In this document: one piece after another, positions 23,836-34,966 of the stretch | Numbering within the stretch: the stretch's first letter is position 1 | Layout: each line of letters opens with the position of its first letter | From: Xestospongia muta | Lineage: Eukaryota > Porifera > Demospongiae > Haplosclerida > Petrosiidae | Direction: 5' to 3' | Assembly (NCBI GenBank): GCA_963693285.1 | Contig: OY848925.1 | Location: 5,310,932-5,374,931 of the forward strand | DNA length: 64,000 nucleotides | Program-made: the position numbers and the translations under genes | Notes under the pieces: generated by a model | The model's database searches: none | What the model saw: only the letters and a program-made list of their open reading frames with translations | What the model was told of the DNA's origin: nothing

Positions 23836-26800
23836 ATGGCTACTAGTAATAGTGACAGTTTTATACCTTCTACTAAGGAATATCAAGTGTTACAGAAGTA
23901 CTTTGGTAGATTGACTCATGCAATTGCCAGTCCAATCACATTAGCTGCAGACCTTTACTCGGCTGGCCTCATTTCAGAGTCGACTCGAATGAAAGTTAAC
24001 TCTGATAATATCCTCACAGTAATCAGAAACTATCACCTTTTGGACGAACTAAACATTTCAGTAGCCTTGGATCCAAATAACTTAATGAAGATTATCTCAG
24101 TACTACAATGTTATCCTCCATTAGTTAGTGCTATTGCTGAAGAAATGAAGACAGAATATGGTAAGAATTTTACTATGTGGTACGCAAAGCTTGCCAGACA
24201 GTCTGATAATTTTTAGACCATGTAGAATATATATGTCCACTCGTATTGTTTTATTCTTGAGTAACAAGCACTGCATCATGGTAATACTATATCCTAAACA
24301 CTAAATTTAGAAACCTGTAATAATTTTACATTAGAATGCAAATAAATTGTCATTTCATCGACAGATAGATGTATAGTTAATTTTAGGAATTATCTAGATA
24401 GACAATATTCTCAATGAATTGAATTAGACCATTACCACTATGATCTTGCATGGCTGATCGGGCTTGGAAGCTTGCTTCTCTGCCTTCTAACATTCTATAG
24501 ACTTTTACCAGTTCTCTCTAATCTTCACATCTTCAGTGTTTACTGTGTCATTAGCATCTTTACTAAATTATGGTACAATTATAATCTTGATAACTCAACA
24601 TAAAAGTAACCTCATTTAATACTAAATATATACACACACACATATATATAATGACAAAATTACATATAGCTATAAATCTTACAGTCACCCATGACCTTTA
24701 TTATTTTATCTACAGATCAACAACATGGAAAAGCTATAAATCTTACAGAGTCACCCGTGACCTCTGTTATTTCATCTACAGATCAACAACATGGAAAGAG
24801 TGAGTCAAAAACATAATATAAAAGCAGACATAAAGATCCTAGAAACACAAAGTGAATGTCCAGAATGCCGTAGCAGATGATGTATGTGGTTATCAGTTTA
24901 TGTAACCAGTGTTTCCTTTAAAGAACTGTTTAACCTTTGTTCAATGTTTAAAATGTCTGAAGAGATGTAAATACCACAATTTCAGCACTCTGTTAGATAT
25001 CACACAAATAGAAATGATGTAAATTAAGCCAAAAACAATTGACCACACCTTATGAATAATTAATTAAATACGAAAATTTTTGCTACACTTTGTGCAGCAT
25101 GATTGGATCTAGTCTTGAAGGTAGATTGGGCCCTACCATAAATTCAAGTCTAGCTATGCCCCCTGAATATAATAACAATTAAATTATTTATATATTTACA
25201 TAAGCTTAATTAGTCAATATTTAATAAAGATATTTGTTATAAATGGCATTCCATATACATCGAGTACACAAGAATGGTAAAAGAAAAAAATTATTGTAAC
25301 CTTGCTTATATTAGGTTAACAAAATAATGTAAACAAGATAGTAATGACAGTATTGGGTATATAATAGTACACAGGTATTTATTTCTTGATGGTGCCCATT
25401 TTGTTTTAGAGGTAATGGTTCTACAATACATGAACATCTCTAAAACAAAATGGTCATCATCAAGAAATTTTGTTTGCAGTGTTCTTTTTATGTTTGACTT
25501 CAAAGGATTAAATACCCTTTGAGCTCCCATGTATCTTTTGCTACTTGTCCCAAGTAGCCAGTGTTCCCTTCTACGCATGTGTAAGCATGCTCATCACCAT
25601 TAAATAATAATTATTGACCACACTCCTAAGAATAATTAATCAGATGCTAAAATACATAGAACTTGTGCCTTTTGTATATCATTTTCTTCTGAGAACACTG
25701 ATGCAATACTGTTGTCTTCTTTAGAAATTTTGTGTTTTCTTGAATATCTTTGCCTACATATGATAGTGTGTAATTGAGTGACCTATTAGGGACAAATTAA
25801 AAATACGAATGAGGCGTTTTTGTTATCTTTTATTGCCTGACATGTGCAGTGTGCCTGTCAGCCCTGTGATCATTATTGACTGTATGTTATATAATATGAT
25901 TATATACATATAGCAATCAATGATTTCATTAATCCTAACCTCGAGTGACAATGATGGGTGTGACTGATAATGCTCAAAGCTTATCACTTAGCTTGCTTCT
26001 TTGCCTATATTTCCAGCTATAGTCTTCCAATTAGAAATTAGTTTTTGAGGCTAGTTATAATATGAGTAGATACAACTTTTAGTTTTTTGTATTATAACAC
26101 TGTTACACCTTTTCTCTCTTTATATTGTTAATTAATAGTACATCTATCTCCTTAAATGTTTTACATGTATAATAATTTTTACCTAGTAATCACAGTTGGT
26201 GAAAACACGTATCATGATTTGTTAATTATGCAAGGAAAGCTGGGTTCTCTTGTGCTTAAAATTCAAAAAATTGTTGAATCAGCTGGTATTCATATTGATG
26301 ACCTCAAGCAGTTGCTAATTCTGTCTTATCCATTTGAAAATAAAGAGATTCAAGAAGCTGAGAGCTTTACAGGTGTTTTTGTTGCAGTTCGTAAGCTCTG
26401 TTCACCAATCAATATAGAGGTTCTTATTATTATTAGTCAACATTTTAACCTCACTGATGCACTAATAGCAATTCAAGAATATGAGGTTGAAGAGCAAAAT
26501 TATCGCAAGAGATTACTGAGTGCTACATTTGCCCAAGAGCTCAAAAAGGAAGCCGAGTTATTAAGTCGTAATCCTACACCTGAATGTACCATTAGTCTCA
26601 AAGTAAAGTGGTCATCAACTAATCATTTCACAGTTAAAGAGTTTGAGAAAATTGTAAAAAATTTGTGCCTTGACTACTCTCAATATATTCATCTTTGTGA
26701 AGTAGTTGAAGGTTGTATCTTTGCTACTATGTGTGCTCCTAAACCACTAATGGGAGCTCTAGTAACAATGGCAAAGACAAGGCTACCATATCTCCTTGAT

Positions 26801-27523
26801 ATTGGAGTGATCTTGTTACAGATTGGAGATGAAGTTATCCTTGATAAGAGAGAGAAAGAGGTATATAAAGAATTACTAATAACTACATACTCACATAATT
26901 ATATTAACTTTGATGTACATATTGCAATTACATATCTACTTATATGTACATTAATATCCAGTGTACATACTGTTGTACTTTATTTGTATCACTATACTTT
27001 AGGAAGTATATAAACCTGATTTATCCATTACTGATACTCCTGGTAGTACTAACATTGGTATCCCTGATTATTTCCATGGAGATGAGAATGTTGAGAACAG
27101 TACAGGGAGAGGGGTAAGACTAATGGATTAATTTATATAAGATAATAAAGAGTGTCATTTCTATGTTAAGATAATACATACAGAAGTGTATCAAGATCAA
27201 CCTCTTCCAGTAGATAACTCTTCTATCATCTCAACTATCTCTCAGACAGGTTAGTAATGATATTAACACTATAACTATAATTACTGTCTAGTAACATATA
27301 TTAGAGTACAGTCAATGTATTGTTTATTTGATTTACTTACTTTATAGCTCTACAACAACAATGTCAACTATCCAATACATCGAAACTCAAGAAGAATGTC
27401 AATAATGATGATAATGGTGACTTAGGAAATGACACTGCATATATGTCCTGGCGATATTTTTCTCATTTTATATCTGATCTTTTGATCAACATTCTACAAG
27501 CATTTAGACTTAAAAAACCCTAA
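23836..27523 (+). CDS. Copy E: CARD-like protein lacking the caspase-like domain
   Basis: Exons 23836-24160, 24749-24799, 26187-26860, 27003-27113, 27171-27249, 27358-27523 join in phase without a stop, about 468 codons. It keeps the CARD-like domain (1-108) and the helical plus alpha/beta domain ending IGDEVILDKREKE, has few linker exons, and ends in a novel tail after SDLLI where paralogues begin the first strand of the caspase-like fold (LLIIGS); the stop is TAA at 27521-27523. Family knowledge: death-fold proteins without protease domain often act as adaptors or dominant inhibitors (for example CARD-only proteins); that role here is inference. It could equally be a truncated allele that remains open by chance. 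It has a second, tandemly duplicated copy of the exon 2 region (24670-24800). Confidence 0.7.
24655..24800 (+). repeat. Tandem duplication around exon 2 of copy E
   Basis: The block with gctataaatcttacag, tcacccrtgacct, ttatctacag and atcaacaacatggaaa occurs twice, about 64-68 bp apart. Only the second copy has the cttacag|agtcaccc acceptor and gtgagt donor that keep the frame. Confidence 0.8.
24800..26186. other. Large intron of copy E
   Basis: No exon seen. It contains an imperfect inverted repeat at 25380-25469 and AT-rich unique sequence. This intron is about 30 times longer than the equivalent intron in copies A-C, so it has taken insertions. Confidence 0.5.
25380..25469. repeat. Imperfect 90-bp inverted repeat
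   Basis: Left arm atttcttgatggtgcccatt ... and right arm ending aaatggtcatcatcaagaaat are inverted copies of about 35 bp with a few mismatches around a loop near 25415-25432. Probable small MITE in the copy E intron. Confidence 0.8.
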
Positions 27524-28356
27524 AATCTAACGGATATTGAATGACTAGTGAAAAATGGTGATCCATTTTTAATTACATTGCACATTGTTATACATATGAG
27601 TACCATGCATATAGTTGATTTCATCATGTGTATGTTTTATATTGTTGGCTTACCTTGATTTTCTATTATGTGTCAATTTATTAATCTATAATTATGTCTT
27701 TGTAAATAACAATCAGCTGATTCTGCATGTAATTGTTCTGATAGTATTGTTTTGGTAACATCATCAATGGATCCCTATACCCTAAACCTTAGACATTTCT
27801 AAACAATAAATAATTATGGTAACACACGTTGACATGTTACTATTATTAGTAAATGCATGACATGAAGAATGACAATAGCTAGTCTAGCTCACACATCCCC
27901 AGCTCCTTATGTCCCCAAGAAAAGTGAGTTATGGCTACAATAGAATATTCTGCCTGACACTGTGACATAATCTGGAGTAAAAAAGTGGCCAATATGCATT
28001 TCTGCATTTTAGGGTATTTTTACAGATTTGCAGATTCATAGATTTGTAAAATTGTAGATTTGTGATGGTTCTCATCATTATAACCCTCTCATGTTCTCTG
28101 TACCTTTTCTCTGTGGAACACTCTCCCTTGCTCTATAAAAACTTTGGCCATCAGTAAATTCCTTCAATCGTAAAATTAAGACTTTGTGATATATTATGTT
28201 ATTGTTAGTTTGATACCCTTAATACTATTGGGTGTCTCGTTGTCATTAAAAATAGTGTATAGACTACGTAACGTTACGTAGTCATACGATCTATGGAGAA
28301 TGAAGCCACACCCTTTAAATGTCAAAAATCATCCTATGGAAAGGGGCGTAATAGCA
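27524..28356. other. Spacer between copies E and F
   Basis: No gene recognised. It contains a 22-bp perfect palindrome at 28262-28283 (gactacgtaac/gttacgtagtc). Confidence 0.4.
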
Positions 28357-30666
28357 AAAAATAGTACTCAAACTACAGACCAGCAACAAACACAGAGTAA
28401 GTCTGCTAAAAAACAGCTCTAATAATGATACTATTTTACCTAGGAGCCATCACAATTGGTACATACGATAAATTGTCTATTATGGAAGGAAAATTGGGTT
28501 CCTTAGTACTAAAAATTCAGAAAATAGTTGAGTTAGCTGGCATCACTGTTGATGAAGTGAAGCAGTTACTTACTTCTTATCCATTTGAATATCTAGAAGA
28601 GATCAAAAAAGCAGATAATCTAACTGATATATTTGTTTCAGTTAGAAAGCTTTGTTCACCAGTTAACAAAGAGGTCATTATATTCATGACTAATCATTTC
28701 AAACTCTCTAATGCTCTAATAGCCATTCAAATGTATGATTATAAAGAACAGAATTATCGTAAGAAATTGTTGAGTACTACATTTGCTGAAGAGCTGAAAG
28801 AGGAAGCTAAATTAATAGGTCGTAATCCTATACCAGATTGTACTATTGCTCTTAAATTAAAGTGGCCTTCAATTGAAAATTGTACAGTAAAAGAATTTGA
28901 GAAAATTATCAAAAATTTGTTCCTTGACTACTCTCAGTATATTCACCTATTTAAGGTGGATGATGGGGGTTGTATCTTCGTCACTATGTGTGCTCCTAAA
29001 CCACTAATGGCAGCACTAGTGAAAATAGCAGAGACAAAGTTACCATATCTCCTTGATATTGGAGTGATCTTGTTACAGATTGGAGATGAAGTTATCCTGA
29101 ATCACAGAAAAGAGGTACATATAATTATACATTAATCATAATACAGGCAAATACTTAAGCCCCAAGACTAGAGAGAGCCCTTCAAGGTCAGAAATGTCTT
29201 TTATATATAATATAGTAAAGTAGCATATTGTGTAACTATTGATAATTTTTTTGCTTTGGGTCAGACTTGCTTTTCAGCATCAGAAATCTCTATAATATGA
29301 TACTTTACTACCTTCTTTCATGAACATATAGATTCTTATGAATAATTGATTACCATAAAACATTTTGGCATAATTTACCAGACATCTTTAGGGCCCTATA
29401 TCACTTTATTCCAGGGCCCCAATCCATCTCTTAACAGACTCTGGATGTGTGTGTGCACATGTGCATGTGTATACCATAGACCAAAGGTTTCAAAATCAGA
29501 TAAATTATTTCTTTTGTGTTTGCTAGTAAACTGGTATTCCTTATGAGTCTAAAGCTATATTGTGCCATTTGTACATATAGGTAGTACTACTCCATATCAG
29601 ATTGCTGTACTTGTAAATACATACTAATCATACATAATATATTTCTTTCATTAGATTCCTGAAAACTTTATACCACCTACTAAAGAATATCAAGTATTAG
29701 AAGAACACTTTGATGAGTTGAAAGATGCAATTAAAGAAACAGACACATTAGCTATGGACCTGTACATAGCTAATCTCATCTCAGAACAGACTCTGGTAGA
29801 AGCTAATAATTCAGAGAAGAGTAGTCGTGAAGTCAGAAACCATTACATACTAGAAGAATTAATGACTAAAGTGGCCAAAAATCCTACTAACCTTATGAAA
29901 ATTATCTCAGTGTTGCAATCTCATTCTTCACTTGTTACTATTGCTAAGACAATGAAGAGAAAATGTGGTAATTACAAACTTTATGAGCCTACATGTTGTA
30001 CTATATTTAATAAAATACCACCTTTTAATAACCTTTACCTGAAAGATAAGCATTCCTTTAAAAGAGACTTGTTACCACAAATTAAACTTCATAGTAAATT
30101 GTAAGCATAGGATTTCAGCCAGCTGCTAAAAGGTATAGCTTCTCTCATTATAGATAGCAATGTTCATGTTCAGCCACTTAATTGACTAATGATATAACAA
30201 TAAGTTTGTTATGTTATAATTTTATTTTATTGTAGCCCCAAAAACTGATATAACTAAGCAACAACTCATAGGTAAGTATCTGTTATATTTCTCTTTGATA
30301 ATATGTGATCCATCAGAAATATTTCAAGTTCATTCTGCCAAACTTTGTGATGGGTTCGAGGCTAACCCTCTCCGTATTGTTAACAATCTCACTGCTGAAA
30401 GACTATTACCACCACACGTTAAGAAGGATGTTGGAAGTATGAGTGGTGTTACACCATAATAAAAAGCCAGCAAAATAGTTGAAGAACTAGAGAGACAGTT
30501 AGAAGCTGATAGTAATCCAGCCGAATTTTTAGGAAAAATTTGTAATTTTCTTATAAAACAAACTGACAAGACTCTAAAAGACATTGGTATTGAAATAATG
30601 ACTAAGTCAGGCCAGGAACCAGATGAAGACATTACCTGTCATACAAAACGAGCAAGACAATCCTAA
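28357..30666 (+). pseudogene. Copy F: shuffled-domain member with a second CARD, interrupted by two stops
   Basis: Exons in phase: 28357-28398 (short Gln/Thr exon), 28443-29113 (helical plus alpha/beta domain, ending LLQIGDEVILNHRKE), 29655-29967 (CARD-like exon FIPPTKEYQVLEEH..., here downstream rather than first), 30236-30271 and 30317-30666. The last exon encodes another CARD-like helical domain: HSAKLCDGFEANPLRIVNNL, then KASKIVEELERQLEADSNPA, ending TKRARQS. No CARD exon precedes the first block, so domain order is reversed against the other copies and there is no caspase-like part. Two adjacent stops TAA TAA at 30457-30462 interrupt the final CARD. A 42-nt GT-AG interval spanning them (about 30438-30479) could in principle be spliced out in frame, but it would remove conserved CARD residues. 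Treated as a probable pseudogene; start not identified. Confidence 0.6.
29114..29654. other. Intron within copy F
   Basis: Non-coding; nothing recognised besides a short GTGTGTGTGCACATG-like run near 29445. It separates two exons that are both phase 0. Confidence 0.4.
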
Positions 30667-31118
30667 CATTTAGTGTCTACTTGAATCATGTGTCTGTGTG
30701 TAGTATCAATCTATTTTATTCTATCCATCAATAACAGTGCTCTCTTGGGTATCTTATCATTGTATGGTATAAGAATAGCCAAACAATTATTAGATGTTTT
30801 ATGTAGATATGTTACCTCTCCAATATTTCTGTTTGGATTCAGTATTGCAGGTGTTATGACACGAAGATGGATATGAACTGATAAGTGGTGCCTCTGGTCT
30901 TAATTGTACTGTTCACTAAAACATAAATCAATTTTATGCAACCATCTTGGGAAATATTTTTGCATTGATCATAAGGTGTTGTGAGTTGCAAAATAATATA
31001 CTTACAAAACTGTAAATAATATGTAGGTAAGAATGTAAGAGAGGTATGCATAGATTCTATATACATTACATTGATGATACTTATTAATTACTTAGTTATC
31101 ATCTGGCTATGGTACACA
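30667..31118. other. Spacer between F and fragment G
   Basis: AT-rich; contains short open stretches on both strands without similarity to anything in the window. The last part (31056-31100) resembles the short intron before the caspase-like last exon (attacattgatgatacttattaattacttag). Confidence 0.4.
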
Positions 31119-31585
31119 AACACTGGTAACTGGTGTTTTAAAGATGGTGTCATCACCTTCCAGGATATCTTTGGTCTATACACATACATATATATATGGA
31201 TTGCTTCAGAGGAAAATACTAGTCTCGTCCCCAGACCTACTTTAAGCTTGAGAGTAGATCTGGGGACGAGACTAAGGAAAATACCTGACAGTTTTCTCTG
31301 ATATGAGATTGTAGCTATTCTGGTAATTATAAGTGGATCAAAGACTGTGCCATGGCCAATGACCTTGATATCCCATTTTGTGGATATTACACAAGAGAAC
31401 AAGGAATATTACTTAAAATATGGTGTTACTTTGGTACTGGTCGACATCATAATGAGGAAGTTACTGCTCTATGTTATATTGTAAATGATGAAACAAAACT
31501 TATCCAAATAAGATCTAGTACTCCCATCAAGACAAACAACACAAATGATCATAAAGTTTTAGAAGTATTCATCGTAGCAATATGA
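31101..31585 (+). pseudogene. Fragment G: broken caspase-like exon
   Basis: Begins after a cttag acceptor as TIIW-like sequence but reads WYTNTGNWCFKDGVITFQDI, so the GHGEK of the histidine motif is deleted. It then continues to the TATATATGGATTGCTTCAGAGG segment, which is split by a short inverted-repeat insertion. After the insertion it resumes with GATTGTAGCTATTCTGG (the DCSYSG region) with frame disruption, and it ends early near 31585. Clearly non-functional. Confidence 0.85.
31210..31284. mobile_element. Miniature inverted-repeat insertion with target-site duplication
   Basis: Terminal inverted repeats agtctcgtccccaga (31221-31235) and tctggggacgagact (31259-31273) flank about 23 bases. 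The 10-mer aggaaaatac occurs on both sides (31210-31219 and 31275-31284), while intact paralogues have this sequence only once (ttcagaggaaaacgact). Size and structure suit a non-autonomous DNA element of about 55 bp. Confidence 0.85.
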
Positions 31586-31654
31586 CTAATGAGATCAGAC
31601 CAGCAAAATAGACTCTATATGTATCTGGGAGAATAGTATATTCACTAACTTTAA

Positions 31655-32010
31655 TATTATTAACTAGTTTTATTACTATAGAAACTGTTCAGTACTAACT
31701 TAGTTTTGGCTCATTGGATATTTCCATTAAATTGTATGTAATAGTTTATAATTTATTAACTAACTTGTATCTCTTAATTTATAGTTTCTGTTAATTTATT
31801 TGATTATCTCAGTTCTGTTATTACATATATTGTACTGGGTATTATCATCTTCTCTGGTGGATATGATCACCTCTCCCCATCTGCTCTAGCTGGGAAAATA
31901 AGTGAGGTATATTTTATTACCATATTACTATGTAGTATAACATTTGACTTTGTTCTTGTTTGTGACATTACTAGTAATACATATATGCATAATTGCCTCA
32001 CACAGTTGTA
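31655..32010 (+). pseudogene. ABCD4 fragment 4, inverted relative to the others
   Basis: The plus strand carries the exon read as VLGIIIFSGGYDHLSPSALAGKIS with flanking introns, and ends with ttgtgacattactagtaatacatatatgcataattgcctcacaca. That end is the reverse complement of the junction found in fragment 1 (about 4485-4530). It is therefore a copy of fragment 1 placed in the opposite orientation, not a fresh copy of the parent gene. Confidence 0.8.
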
Positions 32011-32382
32011 ATAATTAATTATCTCAGGCGTGGTGTTTTGAGCATGTGATATATGAAATCAATGTGTGACAGCATGGCAAATTCCTTCATTTGCTTCCTC
32101 TTCATCTCAAGTCTAACATGTTCAGTTTCACTTTTATCTACACATCTTCTCTTCTTCTGTAAACAGTCTTCAGCTCTTTTCTTCTTTTACGATTCAACTG
32201 TACCTTTTGCTTCCACTTTCTAAGTGTTGCCAATCTTCTAGTATGATTTTTTGACTCTTTCATTTTAGCACTTACTCACTAATATACATGTGGTCTTTCA
32301 TGGCTGAGGTTCTGGGTTCTGGTAAAGCAATTATTCATTATTATTGCATTCCTAAGCTGGCGAAATCACACATATATAGAAA
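32011..32382. other. Spacer upstream of copy H
   Basis: No gene seen. Contains pyrimidine-rich unique sequence (32090-32290). Confidence 0.35.
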
Positions 32383-34510
32383 GAAATTGAAGAATTAAAG
32401 CAAAGTTTGAAAAGTAACAAATATATTAGTAGATATTTGTCACTTCTCATTGTATATTGTTATCAGGTCTAGCCTTCTTATCAAAAGTTCAGGAACCAGT
32501 CTCATCTGATCAAGGACTTGAAGAGATCCAAATACAACCTATCCAAGAAGAGCTGCCTATATCATTTATCAGTGAAAATATCAGTAAATAATATCAATAT
32601 ATAGAGTATACTAATATTGCAATGTCTTTACTGTTACTCATTTAGAGTCTCCTATATCAGAGTTAAAATATTTAAATAAGGACAATACAGGCATAGAAGA
32701 CAAAAAGTCACATGAAGGTAATAATACATACTACATTTTGTGACATGCTCTTCCATATCTATAAGACTACAATAGTATAATATCTATCATTTTTGTAGTT
32801 AATGAAAGTACTTAAGGAGGTTAATATTAAGGAGGTTAATAAGTAGTTAGGGATGAAAAGTTTGCAATCTCTTGAGTAATTTTGTTCATTGATATACTAC
32901 ATTATGCATGAGTTACTTTTACACCTCAGCATAGTTTCTGCTAATTTATCAACTTTTACAACTTTTGTATGTCATATTGTTGAAATATCTTCACTTAAAT
33001 GGATCACTATGTACTTTTCGTAGTAACAATTGGTTTCTCTTTTCTATCACTAAAGAAACAGGATCAAACATTACTTATACTCCTAGTAGTATTGGTCAAC
33101 CTCAATATGTCCCTATAGATGAGAGTGTTGAGAACAGTATAGAGAGAGAGGTAAGAATAATGAAGTAATTGATATAAGATAATATAAAGTATCATTTCTA
33201 TGTTAAGGTAATACATACAGAAGTGTATCAAGATCAACCTCTTCCAGTAGATACTTCTTCTATCATTTCAGCTATCTCTCAGACAGGTTAGTAATGATAT
33301 TAACACTATAACTATAATTACTGTCTAGTAACATATATTAGAGTACAGTCAATGTATTGTTTATTTGATTTGATTACTTTATAGCTCTACAACAACAAAG
33401 TCAACTGTCCAATCTGTTTAAACTAAAGAAAGATGTCAATAGTGACTTAGGAACTGCTACAGGGTTACATAATCCAAACTGGCGACAACTTCCTCCTGTT
33501 ACATATGATGTCCTAATTATTGGTTCATTTGGAGAAGTGCCTGACTCTCAAACCATTCAAGTTGCACACAAACTTATACCCAGTGATCAAGAAGGATCTA
33601 ACCAATGGATGAAAAAGGAGATTGATCTCATTAAGAAAATGAGTAAAAAGGCTTCACGTTGTCGTCATGTGTTTGTTTATTCAGAACTTCCAAGAGCTGA
33701 ACACTCTAAATATTACTATCTGGAGAAGATAAGAAACTTCTTAACTAACTGTAAACAAGATGGAGGTAAGAGAGACATATATACATTACATTGATGATAC
33801 ATATTAACTACTTAGCTGTTATCTGGTACACTGGTCATGGAGAAAAGAACACTGGTAACTGGTGTTTTAAAGATGGTGTCATCACCTTCCAGGATATCTT
33901 TGGTCTATATATGAATTACTTTAGAGGAAAACGACTTACAATACACTCTGATTGTAGCTATTCTGGTAACTGGATCAAAGATTGTGTCAAAACTCTAGAT
34001 GACCTTGGTATCCCATCTTGTTGACATCATACAAGAGAACAAGGAATATTACTCAGAGTACTCTGTTCCTGTGATGCTAATGAAAAAGCTACTGCACTGT
34101 GTTATATTACTGAGGCTTATAAATTTGATGAAACAAACAAATGCATTGTAAGTTACACAAAAAAGAAGCTCTCATCAGGACAAACTACAAAAGGAGAGAA
34201 TTTCACAGATGTTCGTTGTAGCAAGACAGCCCTTGAAACATGTGAAATAGATTCAACATGTACCTGGGAAGATCGTATATTTGGTAAATATTATCGAGTT
34301 TACCTGGTTCATAATGAAGACAAAGGGTTTCCACGCTGGTATTATGTACTAGTTGATGAAGATAAACTATTAGCTTTCAAAGCCAAGATAATAACAGGAA
34401 AATTAGATGTTACTGAATATGGTACAGTTCTATATTCTGGATGGGGACAAGATCCTCCAAAAGACATAGTACGTAAACTGAATTTAAGATTTTTGTTATA
34501 TAATAATTGA
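32383..34510 (+). pseudogene. Copy H: 5'-truncated caspase-like member with in-frame TGA
   Basis: Exons recognised by alignment to copy B: about 32383-32413 (ELKQSLK relic without its gtaac donor), 32467-32583, 32646-32717, 33056-33150, 33208-33286, 33385-33765, 33816-34510. There is no CARD-like exon and no helical plus alpha/beta exon upstream. The caspase-like domain is well kept: YDVLIIGSFGEV, WYTGHGEKNTGNW, HSDCSYSGNW. Codon 34022-34024 is TGA where the other copies read GGA (CGHHTREQ), just past the catalytic cysteine. The frame is then open to 34510 (SSGQTTKGENF, WYYVLVDEDKLLAFKAK, SGWGQDPPKD). It is probably a recent pseudogene, or it may produce only the large-subunit half; no promoter is visible. 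Confidence 0.7.
34022..34024 (+). other. In-frame TGA in copy H
   Basis: TCT TGT TGA CAT CAT here against TCT TGT GGA CAT CAT in copy B, a single G-to-T change turning Gly into a stop. The frame continues open for another 160 codons. Confidence 0.85.
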
Positions 34511-34587
34511 TCCTATGTATGTAACATAAACATCTCATTAGTATGTTACAATTGACATTTAATCTTAATTACATGGTATCCAAATAG

Positions 34588-34840
34588 ATGTGTAGACTCT
34601 ACATTCACCTGGGAGGCTCGTTTATATTGGAGTCTTGTCTATCTAGTTCGGGATAAAGACAGAAAAGGGTTTGCAACCTGGCATTATGTATTGGTTGATG
34701 AAAATAAAGTAGATACTTTAAATGCTAAATTTGCCAGTAGGAACATAGATGTTGCTGATTAAGTACTATACTCTGGATTTGGAGATAATCCTCCACATGA
34801 TGTAGTACACAAAATACACTCAAAATATGTTTATATATAG
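34588..34840 (+). pseudogene. Relic of caspase-like last exon (3' end only)
   Basis: Matches the end of copy D's last exon (VDSTFTWEARLYW, WHYVLVDENKVDTLNAKFAS, ending FVYI-stop), with a TAA at about 34759 in the DVADYG segment. Same kind of 3'-only remnant as at 10641-10862, and directly before the ABCD4 gene, as expected at a unit boundary. Confidence 0.75.
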
Positions 34841-34966
34841 TCGACAAACACACAATAGAATATTGCAAAAGGAATGTATGGGCTATTTAATATAAATAGA
34901 TATTTTATACATTAACTATAAGGAAACACTTTATTATTTTGTATATGTTTAATAGAATGTTAGTTA

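Noticed and set aside
34022..34024. TGA in copy H as selenocysteine or programmed readthrough
   Set aside because: Paralogues have glycine, not cysteine, at this place and no SECIS-like element was noticed; a plain nonsense mutation is simpler.
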